From assembly GCF_021403115.1 (NCBI RefSeq), contig NZ_JAJSSH010000011.1, forward strand, positions 1 through 64,000: 64,000 nucleotides of DNA. Direction: 5' to 3'. The position numbers and the translations under genes were made by a program. This DNA comes from Sphingobium sufflavum. GTDB taxonomy: Bacteria > Pseudomonadota > Alphaproteobacteria > Sphingomonadales > Sphingomonadaceae. Each line of letters starts with the position of its first letter. Within the stretch, counting starts at the first letter, position 1. The notes under the pieces are model-generated. The model was not told the origin of the DNA, did no database searches, and saw nothing but the letters and a program-made list of their open reading frames with translations. Below are positions 50,628 to 59,957 of the stretch, piece by piece.

Positions 50628-53063
50628 ATGGTCAGGATCACGCATCTTAACAGCTTGCTGACGGCGAGTGTTTCACTGCTCGCCTTCACCACCAGCGCAG
50701 TGCAGGCGCAGCAACCAGTCCAACTCGCCATGGCGAACAGCATCGCCGCAGACAACGCCGACTCCAGCAGCGATGTTGCAGCCGCTGCGGACGCGGAGGG
50801 CCTCACTGACATCGTGGTGACGGCGGAGCGGCGCGAGGTCAGCCTCCAGCAAACGCCGTTGTCTGTCTCCGCCCTGACGGCGGACATGCTGAAGGCCGCA
50901 AATATTACCGACATCACCGGTCTTAACGGCACCGTACCCGGCCTTGTCATCGCCAAGAGCGGCGGCGGCGAACGAATGATCTCCATCCGTGGCATCGGCT
51001 CGGAAACGCCGGAGAACACCAATACGCAGCCGGGCGTCTCCTATCACATTGACGGCGTCTATATCTTCAACAGCATCGCAGCGAGCGCGGCCTTCATCGA
51101 CGTGGCGCAAGTGGAGGTGCTGCGCGGTCCGCAGGGTACGCTGTTCGGCCAGGGATCGACGGGCGGCACGATCAACATCGTGTCCATAGAGCCGTCTGCC
51201 AAGGATCTTTCCGGCACCGCCAGCCTTGGTGTCGGCAATTATCATTATGTCGAGAGTAATGCCGCGCTGAACGTGCCGATTGGTGACAGGCTGTCGATCC
51301 GCGGTGCGATTCAGCACGTAAAGCATGACGGCTATTCCAACGCGACCGATGTGCCCGGTTATCGGCTCTATGAACTGGATGACGCCAATGACACCAGTTG
51401 GCGCATCGGAGCCAAATGGTCGCCACTCGACAATCTGTCGATCACGCTTAACACCATCCAATATTATGGAACCAACAACGGTCCAGCGCAGAAGAACATT
51501 CTCGATCCCCAGCCGGATGCGCGCCTGCTGACGCAGGATTATGCCGGGCGTTCACTGGTCCATACGCAGTTGTACAGCGGCGTGATACGCTGGGACACGG
51601 ACTTCGCTACGATAAAGTCGATCAGCAGCTATCAAAAACTTCATAGTGAGCAGTCTTGGGATGGTGATGGCCTCAACACCACCCTCTTCTTTCCTGTATC
51701 CGGCAACACCTCACGCTACGACCATGTCGCGCTTTGGCAGCAGGATACGGAAAGCTACACCTCCGAACTCAACCTTGCGACCCATATGAATGGCCCGCTC
51801 AACTTCGTGCTCGGTGGCGTCTACCTCTGGTCGAAGAACAACCAGTATATCAATGAGTACCGCGCCAATAACCTTCTCATCCAAAGGCCCGCCTTGTCGC
51901 AGGACACATCGTCCACCGATCCACGCGTACAAGATCTGACCTATGCGGAGTTGTCGTCCATCACCCGTGAGCAATATGCATTTTTCGGGCAGGCGACCTA
52001 TGACATCACCAGCCAACTCAAGCTCACCGGTGGCATCCGCTACAATCATGACAAGTCGACGGGTTTGAGCGACAGCGGTCCGAAACGGGGCGCGGCCGTC
52101 TATCCCACCGGCGCTTATCTGCAACCGCGCGCCAGTGCCCCCCGTTCGGCTGACGAGATCACCGGCAAGGCGGCAGTGGAATATCAGTTCACGCCAACCA
52201 ACATGATCTATGCCAGCTACACCCGTGGCTTCAAGCCGGGCGGTATCAACAGCGCGGCATCGGCGGGGAGTTCCGCTTACGCATTGGGCTTCCGCGATAA
52301 TATCAAGCCAACCTATGAATCGGAAACGGTGGATAGTTTTGAGATCGGTTCCAAAAATCGTTTCGTAGGCAACAGCATCCAGATCAACGCATCTGGCTTC
52401 CTCTATAATTACAAGAATATGCAGTTTCTGGAGGAAGACCCCGTGCTGTTCGGCGAGGGTATCGCCAACGCGCCCAAGGCCCGCGTGTATGGCGCCGAAC
52501 TGGAGGGGAGCTGGCTCCCTGTGAAGGGACTACGGTTCGACGGGTCGATGTCCTGGCTGGAGGGGAAGTTCACGGCGGATTATCTGGCGCTCGATCCGAC
52601 CAACGCCCAAAATGCCCAGAACGCGGCGGGCTATGCTGGCACCGGCGGCTTCTTCGCTAACTATTTCCCGGCAACCCTTGCCCGCTACGCCGCCCGCGCC
52701 AACATCAACGGCAACCGCGTGCCCAAATTGCCGCGTTGGCAGGGGAATATTTCCGCCACTTACACCGGCGAAATCGGTCCCGGCCTGCTCACCTCACGCG
52801 CGCAGTTCATCTATCGCGGAGATTATCAGTACCGGCTGTTCAACGAAGGCGCGGTCGATACCACGCCGTCCTACACACAGGTCAATCTGATGTTCAAATA
52901 TGAACCGCTGGAGAGCGGAGCGGACATCACCCTGCGTGTCACCAATCTATTCGACACGAATGGCATCAACTCCCGCTTTTCCGATCCCTATGGCAGCAGC
53001 CAGGTGATGGACACCTATATCCCACCCAGACAGATCATCCTGTCGGTCGGCTATAAATTCTAA
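50628..53063 (+). CDS. TonB-dependent outer-membrane receptor of the catabolic island
   Basis: This 811-residue receptor has a signal peptide (ending near AVQA, about 27), a linker, a TonB-box-like DIVVTAERR, the plug (MISIRGIGSETP, VEVLRGPQGTLFGQGSTGGTI) and a barrel closing with PPRQIILSVGYKF, a typical aromatic end. It leads a plus-strand run of transport and degradation genes and probably admits the pathway substrate. It resembles receptors of sphingomonad aromatic-catabolism clusters; no siderophore gene is near. A different subtype from the receptor at 27993, which lacks the DIVVTA box. Confidence 0.9.
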   Translation: MVRITHLNSLLTASVSLLAFTTSAVQAQQPVQLAMANSIAADNADSSSDVAAAADAEGLTDIVVTAERREVSLQQTPLSVSALTADMLKAANITDITGLNGTVPGLVIAKSGGGERMISIRGIGSETPENTNTQPGVSYHIDGVYIFNSIAASAAFIDVAQVEVLRGPQGTLFGQGSTGGTINIVSIEPSAKDLSGTASLGVGNYHYVESNAALNVPIGDRLSIRGAIQHVKHDGYSNATDVPGYRLYELDDANDTSWRIGAKWSPLDNLSITLNTIQYYGTNNGPAQKNILDPQPDARLLTQDYAGRSLVHTQLYSGVIRWDTDFATIKSISSYQKLHSEQSWDGDGLNTTLFFPVSGNTSRYDHVALWQQDTESYTSELNLATHMNGPLNFVLGGVYLWSKNNQYINEYRANNLLIQRPALSQDTSSTDPRVQDLTYAELSSITREQYAFFGQATYDITSQLKLTGGIRYNHDKSTGLSDSGPKRGAAVYPTGAYLQPRASAPRSADEITGKAAVEYQFTPTNMIYASYTRGFKPGGINSAASAGSSAYALGFRDNIKPTYESETVDSFEIGSKNRFVGNSIQINASGFLYNYKNMQFLEEDPVLFGEGIANAPKARVYGAELEGSWLPVKGLRFDGSMSWLEGKFTADYLALDPTNAQNAQNAAGYAGTGGFFANYFPATLARYAARANINGNRVPKLPRWQGNISATYTGEIGPGLLTSRAQFIYRGDYQYRLFNEGAVDTTPSYTQVNLMFKYEPLESGADITLRVTNLFDTNGINSRFSDPYGSSQVMDTYIPPRQIILSVGYKF

Positions 53064-53296
53064 ATCCGCATACAGCGGGTCGCAGGGAAGGGCGTGACGG
53101 TGAAAGCCGTTGCGCCCTTTTTGTTGCATCTGCGTCCATTGATCGCCGCCGCCGTGCATCAACAGAAACCGTTTCAATCCGCAATCAACTCTTCGGGCGT
53201 GAGCCATCAAGAGCATGCGGGGCAGCCATGCGAGGTTGCACAGGTGATCGTTGGGGCATCGTGCCGCGACGCCGGAAAGCCGCATCAGGAGATTGT

Positions 53297-54559
53297 ATGC
53301 CCCGCAACCTTCTCGTCATGATCGTCGCGTCACTTGGTTTCTTTTTCGTAACGGCGACGACATTCACCTCCCTAGGCTATGTGCTCTACACTATGGTCGC
53401 GGAACTGGGCTGGTCCCAGGCTGCCGCAGGCCTCAGCTTCTCGCTGCTCGGTCTTGCATGCGGTCTCAGCAGCCCCCTGCCCCCGCTCCTGATGAAAATG
53501 ATCGGCACCCGCCTCACCATGTTCGCGGGTTGCATGATCCTGGCCGCCGGTTTCGGCACCGCTTCGGTGATCGAGAATCTCGGCCTTTTCTTCATGGCGA
53601 CGACGTTGATGGGTATCGGCTTTTCGCTCGTGGCCCCCTCGCCCGCCATCTACCTGCTGGCGACATGGTTTCCGAAAAGCTCTTCGCGCATGATCGGCTT
53701 TTATTTCATGTCCGGTTCGGCGGGCGGTATCGCCGGGCCGCTCATCGTCGGGACAATTGTCGGCTTGACGGGTAGCTGGCGCCTGCACTGGATGGTCATG
53801 GCCGCCATGGCAATCGTGCTTGGCATCTTGTGCCTCATCGCCATCCGTGATGCGGTCAAGGTCGAAAGTGTGGAACAGGTGAGGGGCGCAGGTTCCGGCC
53901 ATGCCGTCGCGGCGGGCGAGTCCCCGTGGACGGTGCGTGAAGCCCTCTTCAGCCCCACCTTCCTAATCCTCGCCTTCGCCATGACCGTTGTTCAAACCGT
54001 CGTAACCACCACGCACAGCGCGCTCGTCTCCCATGTCGCCAACATGGGCATGGGCGCAGCGGCAGGCGCCATCGCCATGAGCCTCGTTGCGCTGGCCGGT
54101 ACGCTGGCCAAGGGCGTCACAGGGGCGCTGTGTGAGCGGATCGACCCCAAGCGGCTGCTGGTCGGCGGCCTGGCCCTGCAAAGTGTCGCCATCGCCATGC
54201 TCTGCACAGCGACCGGCCTTGCAGGCGCCTACACCGCCTCACTGTTGTTCGGTATCGGCTGGGGCCTCGCCTGGCTTAGCGCCCATATCCTGCTGCTGCG
54301 CTATTTCGGGGCGGCGATCGCGGGTGACATGACCGCCATGGCGACCACAGCGACGACCTTTGCGGTGTTCGGTCCCATCTTTGCGGGGCGGATCGCGGAT
54401 ACGACGGGCGGTTTTGGCCTGGCACTGGCCACCTTCGCGGTCCTGCTGGCCATCGCCACCCTGTCGACGGCCCTGTTCCTGCGGCCGCCGGTCCGGGTGA
54501 AGGCACGGATGGAGCAGGACGTGCTGCTGATCGAGCCGGAGGTCGTAGCCGCCGAATGA
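53297..54559 (+). CDS. Major facilitator superfamily transporter
   Basis: The 420-residue protein has twelve predicted membrane helices and MFS features such as the GWSQAAAGLSFSLLG helix start, the loop RMIGFYFMSGSAGGIAGPL and a central cytoplasmic loop at about 190-215. It resembles the monocarboxylate/oxalate-formate type rather than the sugar porters. ATG 53297 has AGGAGA four bases upstream, which decides the start. Between a TonB receptor and a Rieske oxygenase gene, it likely carries the same substrate across the inner membrane. Confidence 0.88.
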   Translation: MPRNLLVMIVASLGFFFVTATTFTSLGYVLYTMVAELGWSQAAAGLSFSLLGLACGLSSPLPPLLMKMIGTRLTMFAGCMILAAGFGTASVIENLGLFFMATTLMGIGFSLVAPSPAIYLLATWFPKSSSRMIGFYFMSGSAGGIAGPLIVGTIVGLTGSWRLHWMVMAAMAIVLGILCLIAIRDAVKVESVEQVRGAGSGHAVAAGESPWTVREALFSPTFLILAFAMTVVQTVVTTTHSALVSHVANMGMGAAAGAIAMSLVALAGTLAKGVTGALCERIDPKRLLVGGLALQSVAIAMLCTATGLAGAYTASLLFGIGWGLAWLSAHILLLRYFGAAIAGDMTAMATTATTFAVFGPIFAGRIADTTGGFGLALATFAVLLAIATLSTALFLRPPVRVKARMEQDVLLIEPEVVAAE

Positions 54560-54668
54560 CTGAACCCGCGCGCCGTCGTGAAAGCGACGGCGCCAGAACA
54601 GATGGCGGGATGACGCCGCCATTTCAGACGATAAGCCCTCACCGGGTCGCCATTGACGGGATGTGACT

Positions 54669-55883
54669 ATGACGCTTCTGACCGACCAGTTTTTCGACAG
54701 CTTCGCCAGCTCGATCGCGGACACGCTGGAAGCGGACACGTTGCCGCCCGCCTGCTACACCGACGAGGAGTTCTTCCAATTCGAGCGGCAGGCAATCTTC
54801 TACCGTGAATGGCTGTGCGTCGGGCGGGTCGAGTGGCTGGAGAAGCCGGGCGATTTCTTCACCGCCACCCATGCGGGCGAACCGATCATCGTGGCCATGG
54901 ACCGCGATGGCGAAATCAACGCCCTATCCGCTGTGTGTCAGCATCGGGCGATGCTGGTGGCGGAGGGGAGCGGCAATACGCGCGCCTTCGTTTGTCCCTA
55001 TCATCACTGGACCTATGATCTGAACGGCGCTCTGGTCGGTGCGCCCGCGATGAACCGTACCTGCGATTTCGACAAGGCCAGCGCCAGTCTGCCCCGTCTC
55101 AAACTGGAGACATGGCATGGCTTTGTCTTCATCAATTTCGATCCGGTGGCCGCACCACTGACCCCACGCTTGGCCGGGATTGAGGATGTTGTCGCCCATT
55201 ATGACTTCACCAGTGCGCGTGGCCCTCGTCCCGATGCGCCGCCATCCCTGCCATGGAACTGGAAGGTGATGTTCGAGAATAACAACGATGGCTATCATGC
55301 CAATCGCCTGCATGCCGGGCCTTTGCACGATATCGTGCCCAGCTCGCTTGCCAGCTTCCCCGAACTGCCAACCGAAACGGCGGGCTATTATCGACTCAAT
55401 GGGTCATTGCACGCCGATGCCAGTTTCAACGCCACGCAAAAGGCGGTGTTTCCGGTTTTCCCTGCACTGACGGAGGAGGAACGCAACCGCCTGCTGTTCG
55501 TCAACCTGCCGCCCAGCCTTTCGCTTGTCGTGATGGCCGACATGGTGATCTACATGATTCTCTACGCAGAGGGAGCAGGCCACCATTCGATGACCACCGG
55601 CATCCTGCTCCACCCCGAAGCCATGGCTGATCCGCTTTATGAGCATAAGATGCGGATGAATTTGGACGCGGTGACGGAGATCGTCGCGCAGGACATGCAT
55701 GTGGACTTGCTCGTCCAGCAGGGCCTGAAGTCGAAATTCGCGCCGCGCGGTCGCTATAGCTGGCAGGAAGGCGCTCAGCGGCAATTCAATATGTGGCTGG
55801 TCGAACGCTATTGGGGCGAGCGGGATCGCCAGCGTGGTCCTTCTGCTCCCGTCACCCAGATCCGGCGCAGCAACACCGCCTGA
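54669..55883 (+). CDS. Rieske non-heme iron oxygenase, alpha subunit
   Basis: The 404-residue protein has the Rieske [2Fe-2S] motif C90-x-H92 ... C109-x2-H112 and a catalytic mononuclear iron site with Asp207, His210 and His215 (NNNDGYHANRLH). Such enzymes hydroxylate or demethylate aromatic or other ring compounds using electrons from a reductase and ferredoxin. No beta subunit, ferredoxin or reductase gene is in the window, so it is a homomultimeric type that borrows a partner from elsewhere. ATG 54669 is preferred to GTG 54663. A terminator follows, so the downstream genes form a separate unit. Confidence 0.92.
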   Translation: MTLLTDQFFDSFASSIADTLEADTLPPACYTDEEFFQFERQAIFYREWLCVGRVEWLEKPGDFFTATHAGEPIIVAMDRDGEINALSAVCQHRAMLVAEGSGNTRAFVCPYHHWTYDLNGALVGAPAMNRTCDFDKASASLPRLKLETWHGFVFINFDPVAAPLTPRLAGIEDVVAHYDFTSARGPRPDAPPSLPWNWKVMFENNNDGYHANRLHAGPLHDIVPSSLASFPELPTETAGYYRLNGSLHADASFNATQKAVFPVFPALTEEERNRLLFVNLPPSLSLVVMADMVIYMILYAEGAGHHSMTTGILLHPEAMADPLYEHKMRMNLDAVTEIVAQDMHVDLLVQQGLKSKFAPRGRYSWQEGAQRQFNMWLVERYWGERDRQRGPSAPVTQIRRSNTA

Positions 55884-55915
55884 ATCTGGCTCCTGTCTCT
55901 GTGTCGTTCCTGTGC

Positions 55916-55945
55916 GGCGCCCATCATTGGTGGGCGCCATTTTTA
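55916..55945 (+). terminator. Rho-independent terminator after the Rieske oxygenase gene
   Basis: ggcgccca and tgggcgcc form a perfect 8-bp stem around a short loop, followed by attttta. It lies about 35 bases after the stop codon and separates the transport/oxygenase genes from the VOC-amidase genes. Confidence 0.85.
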
Positions 55946-56065
55946 TGTGGGAACTCAAATGGGTTCGCACTTGTCCCGACGCCCCCGGTCAACCTTTTGT
56001 GCGTCCGCCGTAGAGCGCGGTTCAGCTCCGCTGATACCCCTTGAGGGGACATATGGGAGACCCTG

Positions 56066-56551
56066 ATGACAAACAGCCTGATCTTTGTTGACCTTGCTTC
56101 CGACGATCCGGCGGCCGCCGGCGCCTTCTATGCCGAAGTCTTTGGCTGGCAAAATGATGCACGGCCCCAAGGCGTCTATCACCGTATGGTGCCCGGCGGC
56201 TTCTTTCCCAACAAGGATGGCTCGGACAGTGAGATCGGAAACCTCCATTTTGGCATTTTCGACGCGGCCAATGCACTCCCCCATCCCCAACCCGGTGGCG
56301 TCGAGCCGCGGAGCCTTTCTACCGGCGGACGCAAACCGCGCATCTGGGTGCTGGTTTCCGACGAGGACACGCCGGAACGTATATTGGACACGGCCGAGCG
56401 GCTGGGCGCTACGATCCTGTGGCGCAACCATTATTGGAAGGAGTTCAACGGCTTCAACCATGCCTTTGCCGATCCGTGGGGAAATGAGATCCTTTTGTGG
56501 GTGAAGGCTGGAGAAAATCCCGTAATTCCCGACAATTATACGAAGCAATAG
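56066..56551 (+). CDS. VOC (glyoxalase/bleomycin-resistance/dioxygenase) family protein
   Basis: The 161-residue protein has two beta-alpha-beta-beta-beta modules of the VOC fold: SLIFVDLASDDPAAAGAFYAEVFGW at the start and FADPWGNEILLWV near the end, the latter with the usual metal-ligand Glu. The members include extradiol dioxygenases, isomerases and lyases, so the reaction is not fixed. Position in the island suggests a ring-cleavage, isomerase or lyase step or a binding role. The end of the chain (NPVIPDNYTKQ) is not recognised. Confidence 0.85.
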   Translation: MTNSLIFVDLASDDPAAAGAFYAEVFGWQNDARPQGVYHRMVPGGFFPNKDGSDSEIGNLHFGIFDAANALPHPQPGGVEPRSLSTGGRKPRIWVLVSDEDTPERILDTAERLGATILWRNHYWKEFNGFNHAFADPWGNEILLWVKAGENPVIPDNYTKQ

Positions 56552-56717
56552 GCGCGAACAGTCCGGTGAAGCGCGCAACTGATTGTGCGCTTCACCACAA
56601 GACTGCACCACCCTCCCCCTCATAGCTTTTCTCCTGCAAATTCCCAGCATGACGAGCATCTTCATCGGCGCTGCATGATCTGGTCCTGTCCTTTCAACCT
56701 GCCTCAGAGGAGTTCCG

Positions 56718-57812
56718 ATGGCACTGATCAGCCTTAAGCCCGCAGCGGTTCGCGAGGATGTCCAGCCAAGTGCCCTGCATTATCTGAGGGCGACACCGGA
56801 AACGGTCCATTGGGGCTATTTCTCACCGGACATCAAACCATCGCTGACCGTGAAGAGCGGCGACCTGATCCAGGCGCAGGCGGTGACCCATCATGCGGGC
56901 GATGATCCCGTTTTGATGTTCGACGACGACATCCGACGCATCTTCACGGAAATCGACCCGGCGACCCGTGCGCCGGGTTGCCATATCATGACCGGTCCCA
57001 TCTATGTCGAAGGTGCGGAGCCGGGCGACATGCTGGAAGTGCGCTACTTCGAGATGAAACCCCGTTTCAATTATGGTTCCAATCTTCAGGCGAACTGGGG
57101 TCATCTCTACAAGGAGTTTGGCGAGACGGAGCGGGTAACGATCTACAAGATCGACCGGAACGCCAACACCGCCAGCGCCCTTTACGCCTATGATGTGGAT
57201 GAGACCTATATCACCCCCGGCCGCATTACCCACTGCCCGGACTGCGACCGACAGGCCGCATTGCCCGGCATCACCATCCCGGCTCGCCCTCACCTCGGCA
57301 CGGCGGGCGTGGCCCCTGCGGTCAATGCGCCGGTCAGCACCATTCCGCCGGGCCTGCATGGCGGCAATATCGACAACTGGCGCATCGGCGCGGGAGCACG
57401 CATGTATTATCCGGTACAGGTGAAGGGCGCTCTTTTCTCCATCGGCGATCCCCATATCAGCCAGGGCGACGGCGAGATCAGCGGAACCGCCATCGAAGCC
57501 TCATTGGATGTGCTGTTCCAGATCATCCTGCGCAAGGATTTCAGCTTCCCCTCGCCCCTCCTTGAGACGGACGATTGCTGGATCGTCCATGGCTTTGGCG
57601 CGGATCTGGACGAGGCGATGAGAAGCGCATCGCTCGACATGCTCCACCTCCTGACCGAACATCAAGGTCTTTCCCGCACGGACAGCTACTCGCTGATGAG
57701 CGTCGCGGCGGACTTTGGCGTGACGCAGGTCGTGGACGGCACGCAGGGCATCCATTGCCGCATCGAACGTCGCATCTTCCCGGATCGGGGCAGTGTCCTC
57801 GATCCTGATTGA
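56718..57812 (+). CDS. Acetamidase/formamidase family hydrolase (FmdA/AmdA type)
   Basis: The 364-residue enzyme belongs to the family that hydrolyses formamide, acetamide and short amides. It has the motifs VHWGYFSPDIKP, VTHHAGDDP, GCHIMTGPIYVEGAEPGD, GNIDNWRIGAG and SIGDPHISQGDGEISGTAIE, the last bearing the conserved acidic and His residues of the probable metal site. A good Shine-Dalgarno (GAGG) precedes ATG 56718. A second domain of the same family is the C-terminal half of the AraC fusion at 59958-62327. It probably releases formate or acetate and ammonia or an amine from an island intermediate. Confidence 0.9.
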   Translation: MALISLKPAAVREDVQPSALHYLRATPETVHWGYFSPDIKPSLTVKSGDLIQAQAVTHHAGDDPVLMFDDDIRRIFTEIDPATRAPGCHIMTGPIYVEGAEPGDMLEVRYFEMKPRFNYGSNLQANWGHLYKEFGETERVTIYKIDRNANTASALYAYDVDETYITPGRITHCPDCDRQAALPGITIPARPHLGTAGVAPAVNAPVSTIPPGLHGGNIDNWRIGAGARMYYPVQVKGALFSIGDPHISQGDGEISGTAIEASLDVLFQIILRKDFSFPSPLLETDDCWIVHGFGADLDEAMRSASLDMLHLLTEHQGLSRTDSYSLMSVAADFGVTQVVDGTQGIHCRIERRIFPDRGSVLDPD

Positions 57813-57851
57813 CGGGCCACCCTGTCCCTCCCGTCGCACAAGGACTAAACC

Positions 57852-58664
57852 ATGACTTATGAACTACTGGACGTGCGGCCGATGACCAAGCGGATCGGTG
57901 CCGAGATTTTCGGGGTCGATCTCAGCCAGCCGCTGGGCAATCAGGCCTATAGCGAAATCCATACGGCACTGATGCAGCATCAAGTGATCTTCTTCCGCGA
58001 TCAGGCCCTGACACATGATGCCCATAAGGCGTTCGCGCGCTCGTTCGGCGACCTTGCGATTCATTCAGGCGTGAAGGGACTGGACGATCATCCCGAAGTG
58101 GTCGCCATTCATGCAGATGAGAACAGCAAGTTCGTCGCGGGCGAGAAATGGCATTCCGATCTCAGTTGTGATCCCGAACCGCCGATGGGCAGTATCCTGC
58201 ACATGCATACCCTGCCCGATCATGGTGGGGACACATTGTTCGCCAGCATGTACGCCGCCTATGACGCTCTTTCGCCGGCGATGAAGCGGTTTCTGGAACC
58301 GTTGACGGCGGTCCATGACGGAAACCATGTCTATAAGGCTATCTTCCCGGATTCCACCAAGACCTATCCTTGCAACTCACATCCGGTTGTCCGCACCCAC
58401 CCGGTGACGGGGCGCAAGCTGCTGTTCGTAAACTCATCCTATACGACCAGGGTCAACGAGTTGTCGAAGGAGGAGAGTCAGGCGATCCTGGCCTTCCTGT
58501 TCCAGCATGTGCAAAATCCCAACTTCCATGTCCGTTTTCGCTGGCAGCGGGACAGTCTGGCTTTCTGGGATAACCGTTGCACACAGCATTTCGCGGTATG
58601 GGATTATTTTCCCGATGTGCGGTCAGGCTATAGGGTGACGGTGGCTGGCGACAAGCCCTTTTGA
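57852..58664 (+). CDS. TauD/TfdA-type 2-oxoglutarate-dependent dioxygenase
   Basis: The 270-residue Fe(II)/2-oxoglutarate enzyme has the facial triad His101-x-Asp103 (KWHSDLS) and His246 (TQHFAVWD), with the 2-oxoglutarate-binding Arg near 257-261. The motif pattern VIFFRDQ, SFGDL and PMGSILHMHTLPDHGGDTLF is that of TauD/TfdA enzymes, which cleave ethers, sulfonates or N-alkyl groups by hydroxylation. It follows the amidase by 39 bases and precedes the serine hydrolase by one, so it belongs to one operon with them. Confidence 0.91.
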   Translation: MTYELLDVRPMTKRIGAEIFGVDLSQPLGNQAYSEIHTALMQHQVIFFRDQALTHDAHKAFARSFGDLAIHSGVKGLDDHPEVVAIHADENSKFVAGEKWHSDLSCDPEPPMGSILHMHTLPDHGGDTLFASMYAAYDALSPAMKRFLEPLTAVHDGNHVYKAIFPDSTKTYPCNSHPVVRTHPVTGRKLLFVNSSYTTRVNELSKEESQAILAFLFQHVQNPNFHVRFRWQRDSLAFWDNRCTQHFAVWDYFPDVRSGYRVTVAGDKPF

Positions 58665-58665
58665 G

Positions 58666-59952
58666 ATGACGATGGTGAATCGTCGGGCCATGCTAGGCGC
58701 AATCCTATCCTTTCCCGCTCTAGGGGGCGGCAGCAGGACATGGGCAAAGTCCGCACCTTTGTCAGACGCGAGCGAGTCTTTGCACCGGCAATTGTCGGCC
58801 ATGGTGGACAAAAGGGAAATCCCCAATGCCATCGTTCTGGTGGTGCAGGATGGCCAGCCCCTCCTGTCCGTCCGGGTCGGCTATAGCGATGTCGAGGCCA
58901 AGGTGCCCGTAGCCGATGATGCGATCTTCCGTCTCTACTCGATGACGAAACCCATCACCAGTGTCGCCATCCTGATGCTGGTCGAGCAAGGTCGGCTGTC
59001 GCTTGGCGATCCGGTGGAGCAATATCTGCCCGAGCTGAGCGCATTGCGCGTCTACAAGAGTGGGGCAGACGAGCGGCTGGAGACAAGCGCCCTCACCCGC
59101 TCCGTTACGATCGAGGATCTTCTGCTTCATCGATCTGGGATGAGCTATGAATTCATGGGCAACACGCCGGTCCATTGCTACTATCGGCGCCATGGCGTCA
59201 GTCGCTCCACGGCAGTTGCCAGTGGCGCGGATCAGGCCGCTCCGGCGCGTACTTTGGATGAACTGGTCGCACGTCTTGGTCCTGCGCCACTTCTGCATCA
59301 GCCGGGGGAACGGTTCAGCTATGGCTTTTCCACGACAGTGTTGGGGGCTGTGGTCGAACATGTGTCGGGCGAAAAACTGGATCAGTTCCTTCACCGGCAT
59401 ATCTTCGATCCGCTAGCAATGCGGGACACCGGATTCGTGGTGGACGAGGCCCGTCTGCCGCGCCTCGTTACAAACTATGTCGCGGCGGAAGGCGGTCTTC
59501 AACCCGTCGATCGGCCTGGCTTGTCCGAATATCGCGACACAGGCCGTTTGCTCGACGGCGGTGGTGGTCTGGTGAGCACAATGGAGGACTATCGCCATTT
59601 TGCCGAGATGCTGGCAAATAGAGGCCACTGGAATGGGCGCCATATCCTCAAGGCGAGTAGCGTCGATGCGATGTTCACGCCACGCCTGAGAACCGGCGGG
59701 TCATCGCAGGAGGATACGCCTTTTGGTTACGGCCTCGCCATAGGAGACGCAGAAACGGAGGCCAGAGGGCTGCTGCCGGTCGGTGCGGGAAGCTGGGGCG
59801 GCTCGGCCAACAGCTTCTTCTTTGCCGATCCGGCTCACAGGGCCGTCGCGATCCTGATGACGAACGTGCTGACGCCGGGGTCGTTCAGCGCCCGCACTTA
59901 TGCCTTGCGAAGGATGCTGACCAGCGCAACTCTCACCGTCATTCGACGATAG
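58666..59952 (+). CDS. Exported serine hydrolase of the class C beta-lactamase/esterase family
   Basis: The 428-residue protein has the SxxK motif S92-M-T-K95, a Tyr-containing second motif in FSYGFSTTVLG and a third region GAGSWGGSANSFFF. It looks like an esterase of the EstB/beta-lactamase family, acting on ester or amide bonds, not a resistance beta-lactamase. The N-terminus has Arg6-Arg7 followed by a hydrophobic stretch (MLGAILSFPAL), a possible Tat or Sec signal ending near residue 28. It ends four bases before the stop of the opposing AraC-fusion gene. An ATG at 58672 is an alternative start. Confidence 0.87.
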   Translation: MTMVNRRAMLGAILSFPALGGGSRTWAKSAPLSDASESLHRQLSAMVDKREIPNAIVLVVQDGQPLLSVRVGYSDVEAKVPVADDAIFRLYSMTKPITSVAILMLVEQGRLSLGDPVEQYLPELSALRVYKSGADERLETSALTRSVTIEDLLLHRSGMSYEFMGNTPVHCYYRRHGVSRSTAVASGADQAAPARTLDELVARLGPAPLLHQPGERFSYGFSTTVLGAVVEHVSGEKLDQFLHRHIFDPLAMRDTGFVVDEARLPRLVTNYVAAEGGLQPVDRPGLSEYRDTGRLLDGGGGLVSTMEDYRHFAEMLANRGHWNGRHILKASSVDAMFTPRLRTGGSSQEDTPFGYGLAIGDAETEARGLLPVGAGSWGGSANSFFFADPAHRAVAILMTNVLTPGSFSARTYALRRMLTSATLTVIRR

Positions 59953-59957
59953 CGGCC

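Noticed and set aside
58666..59952. Beta-lactamase antibiotic resistance gene
   Set aside because: The SxxK and Tyr motifs fit esterase-type relatives, and the catabolic setting argues for an esterase or amidase, not resistance.
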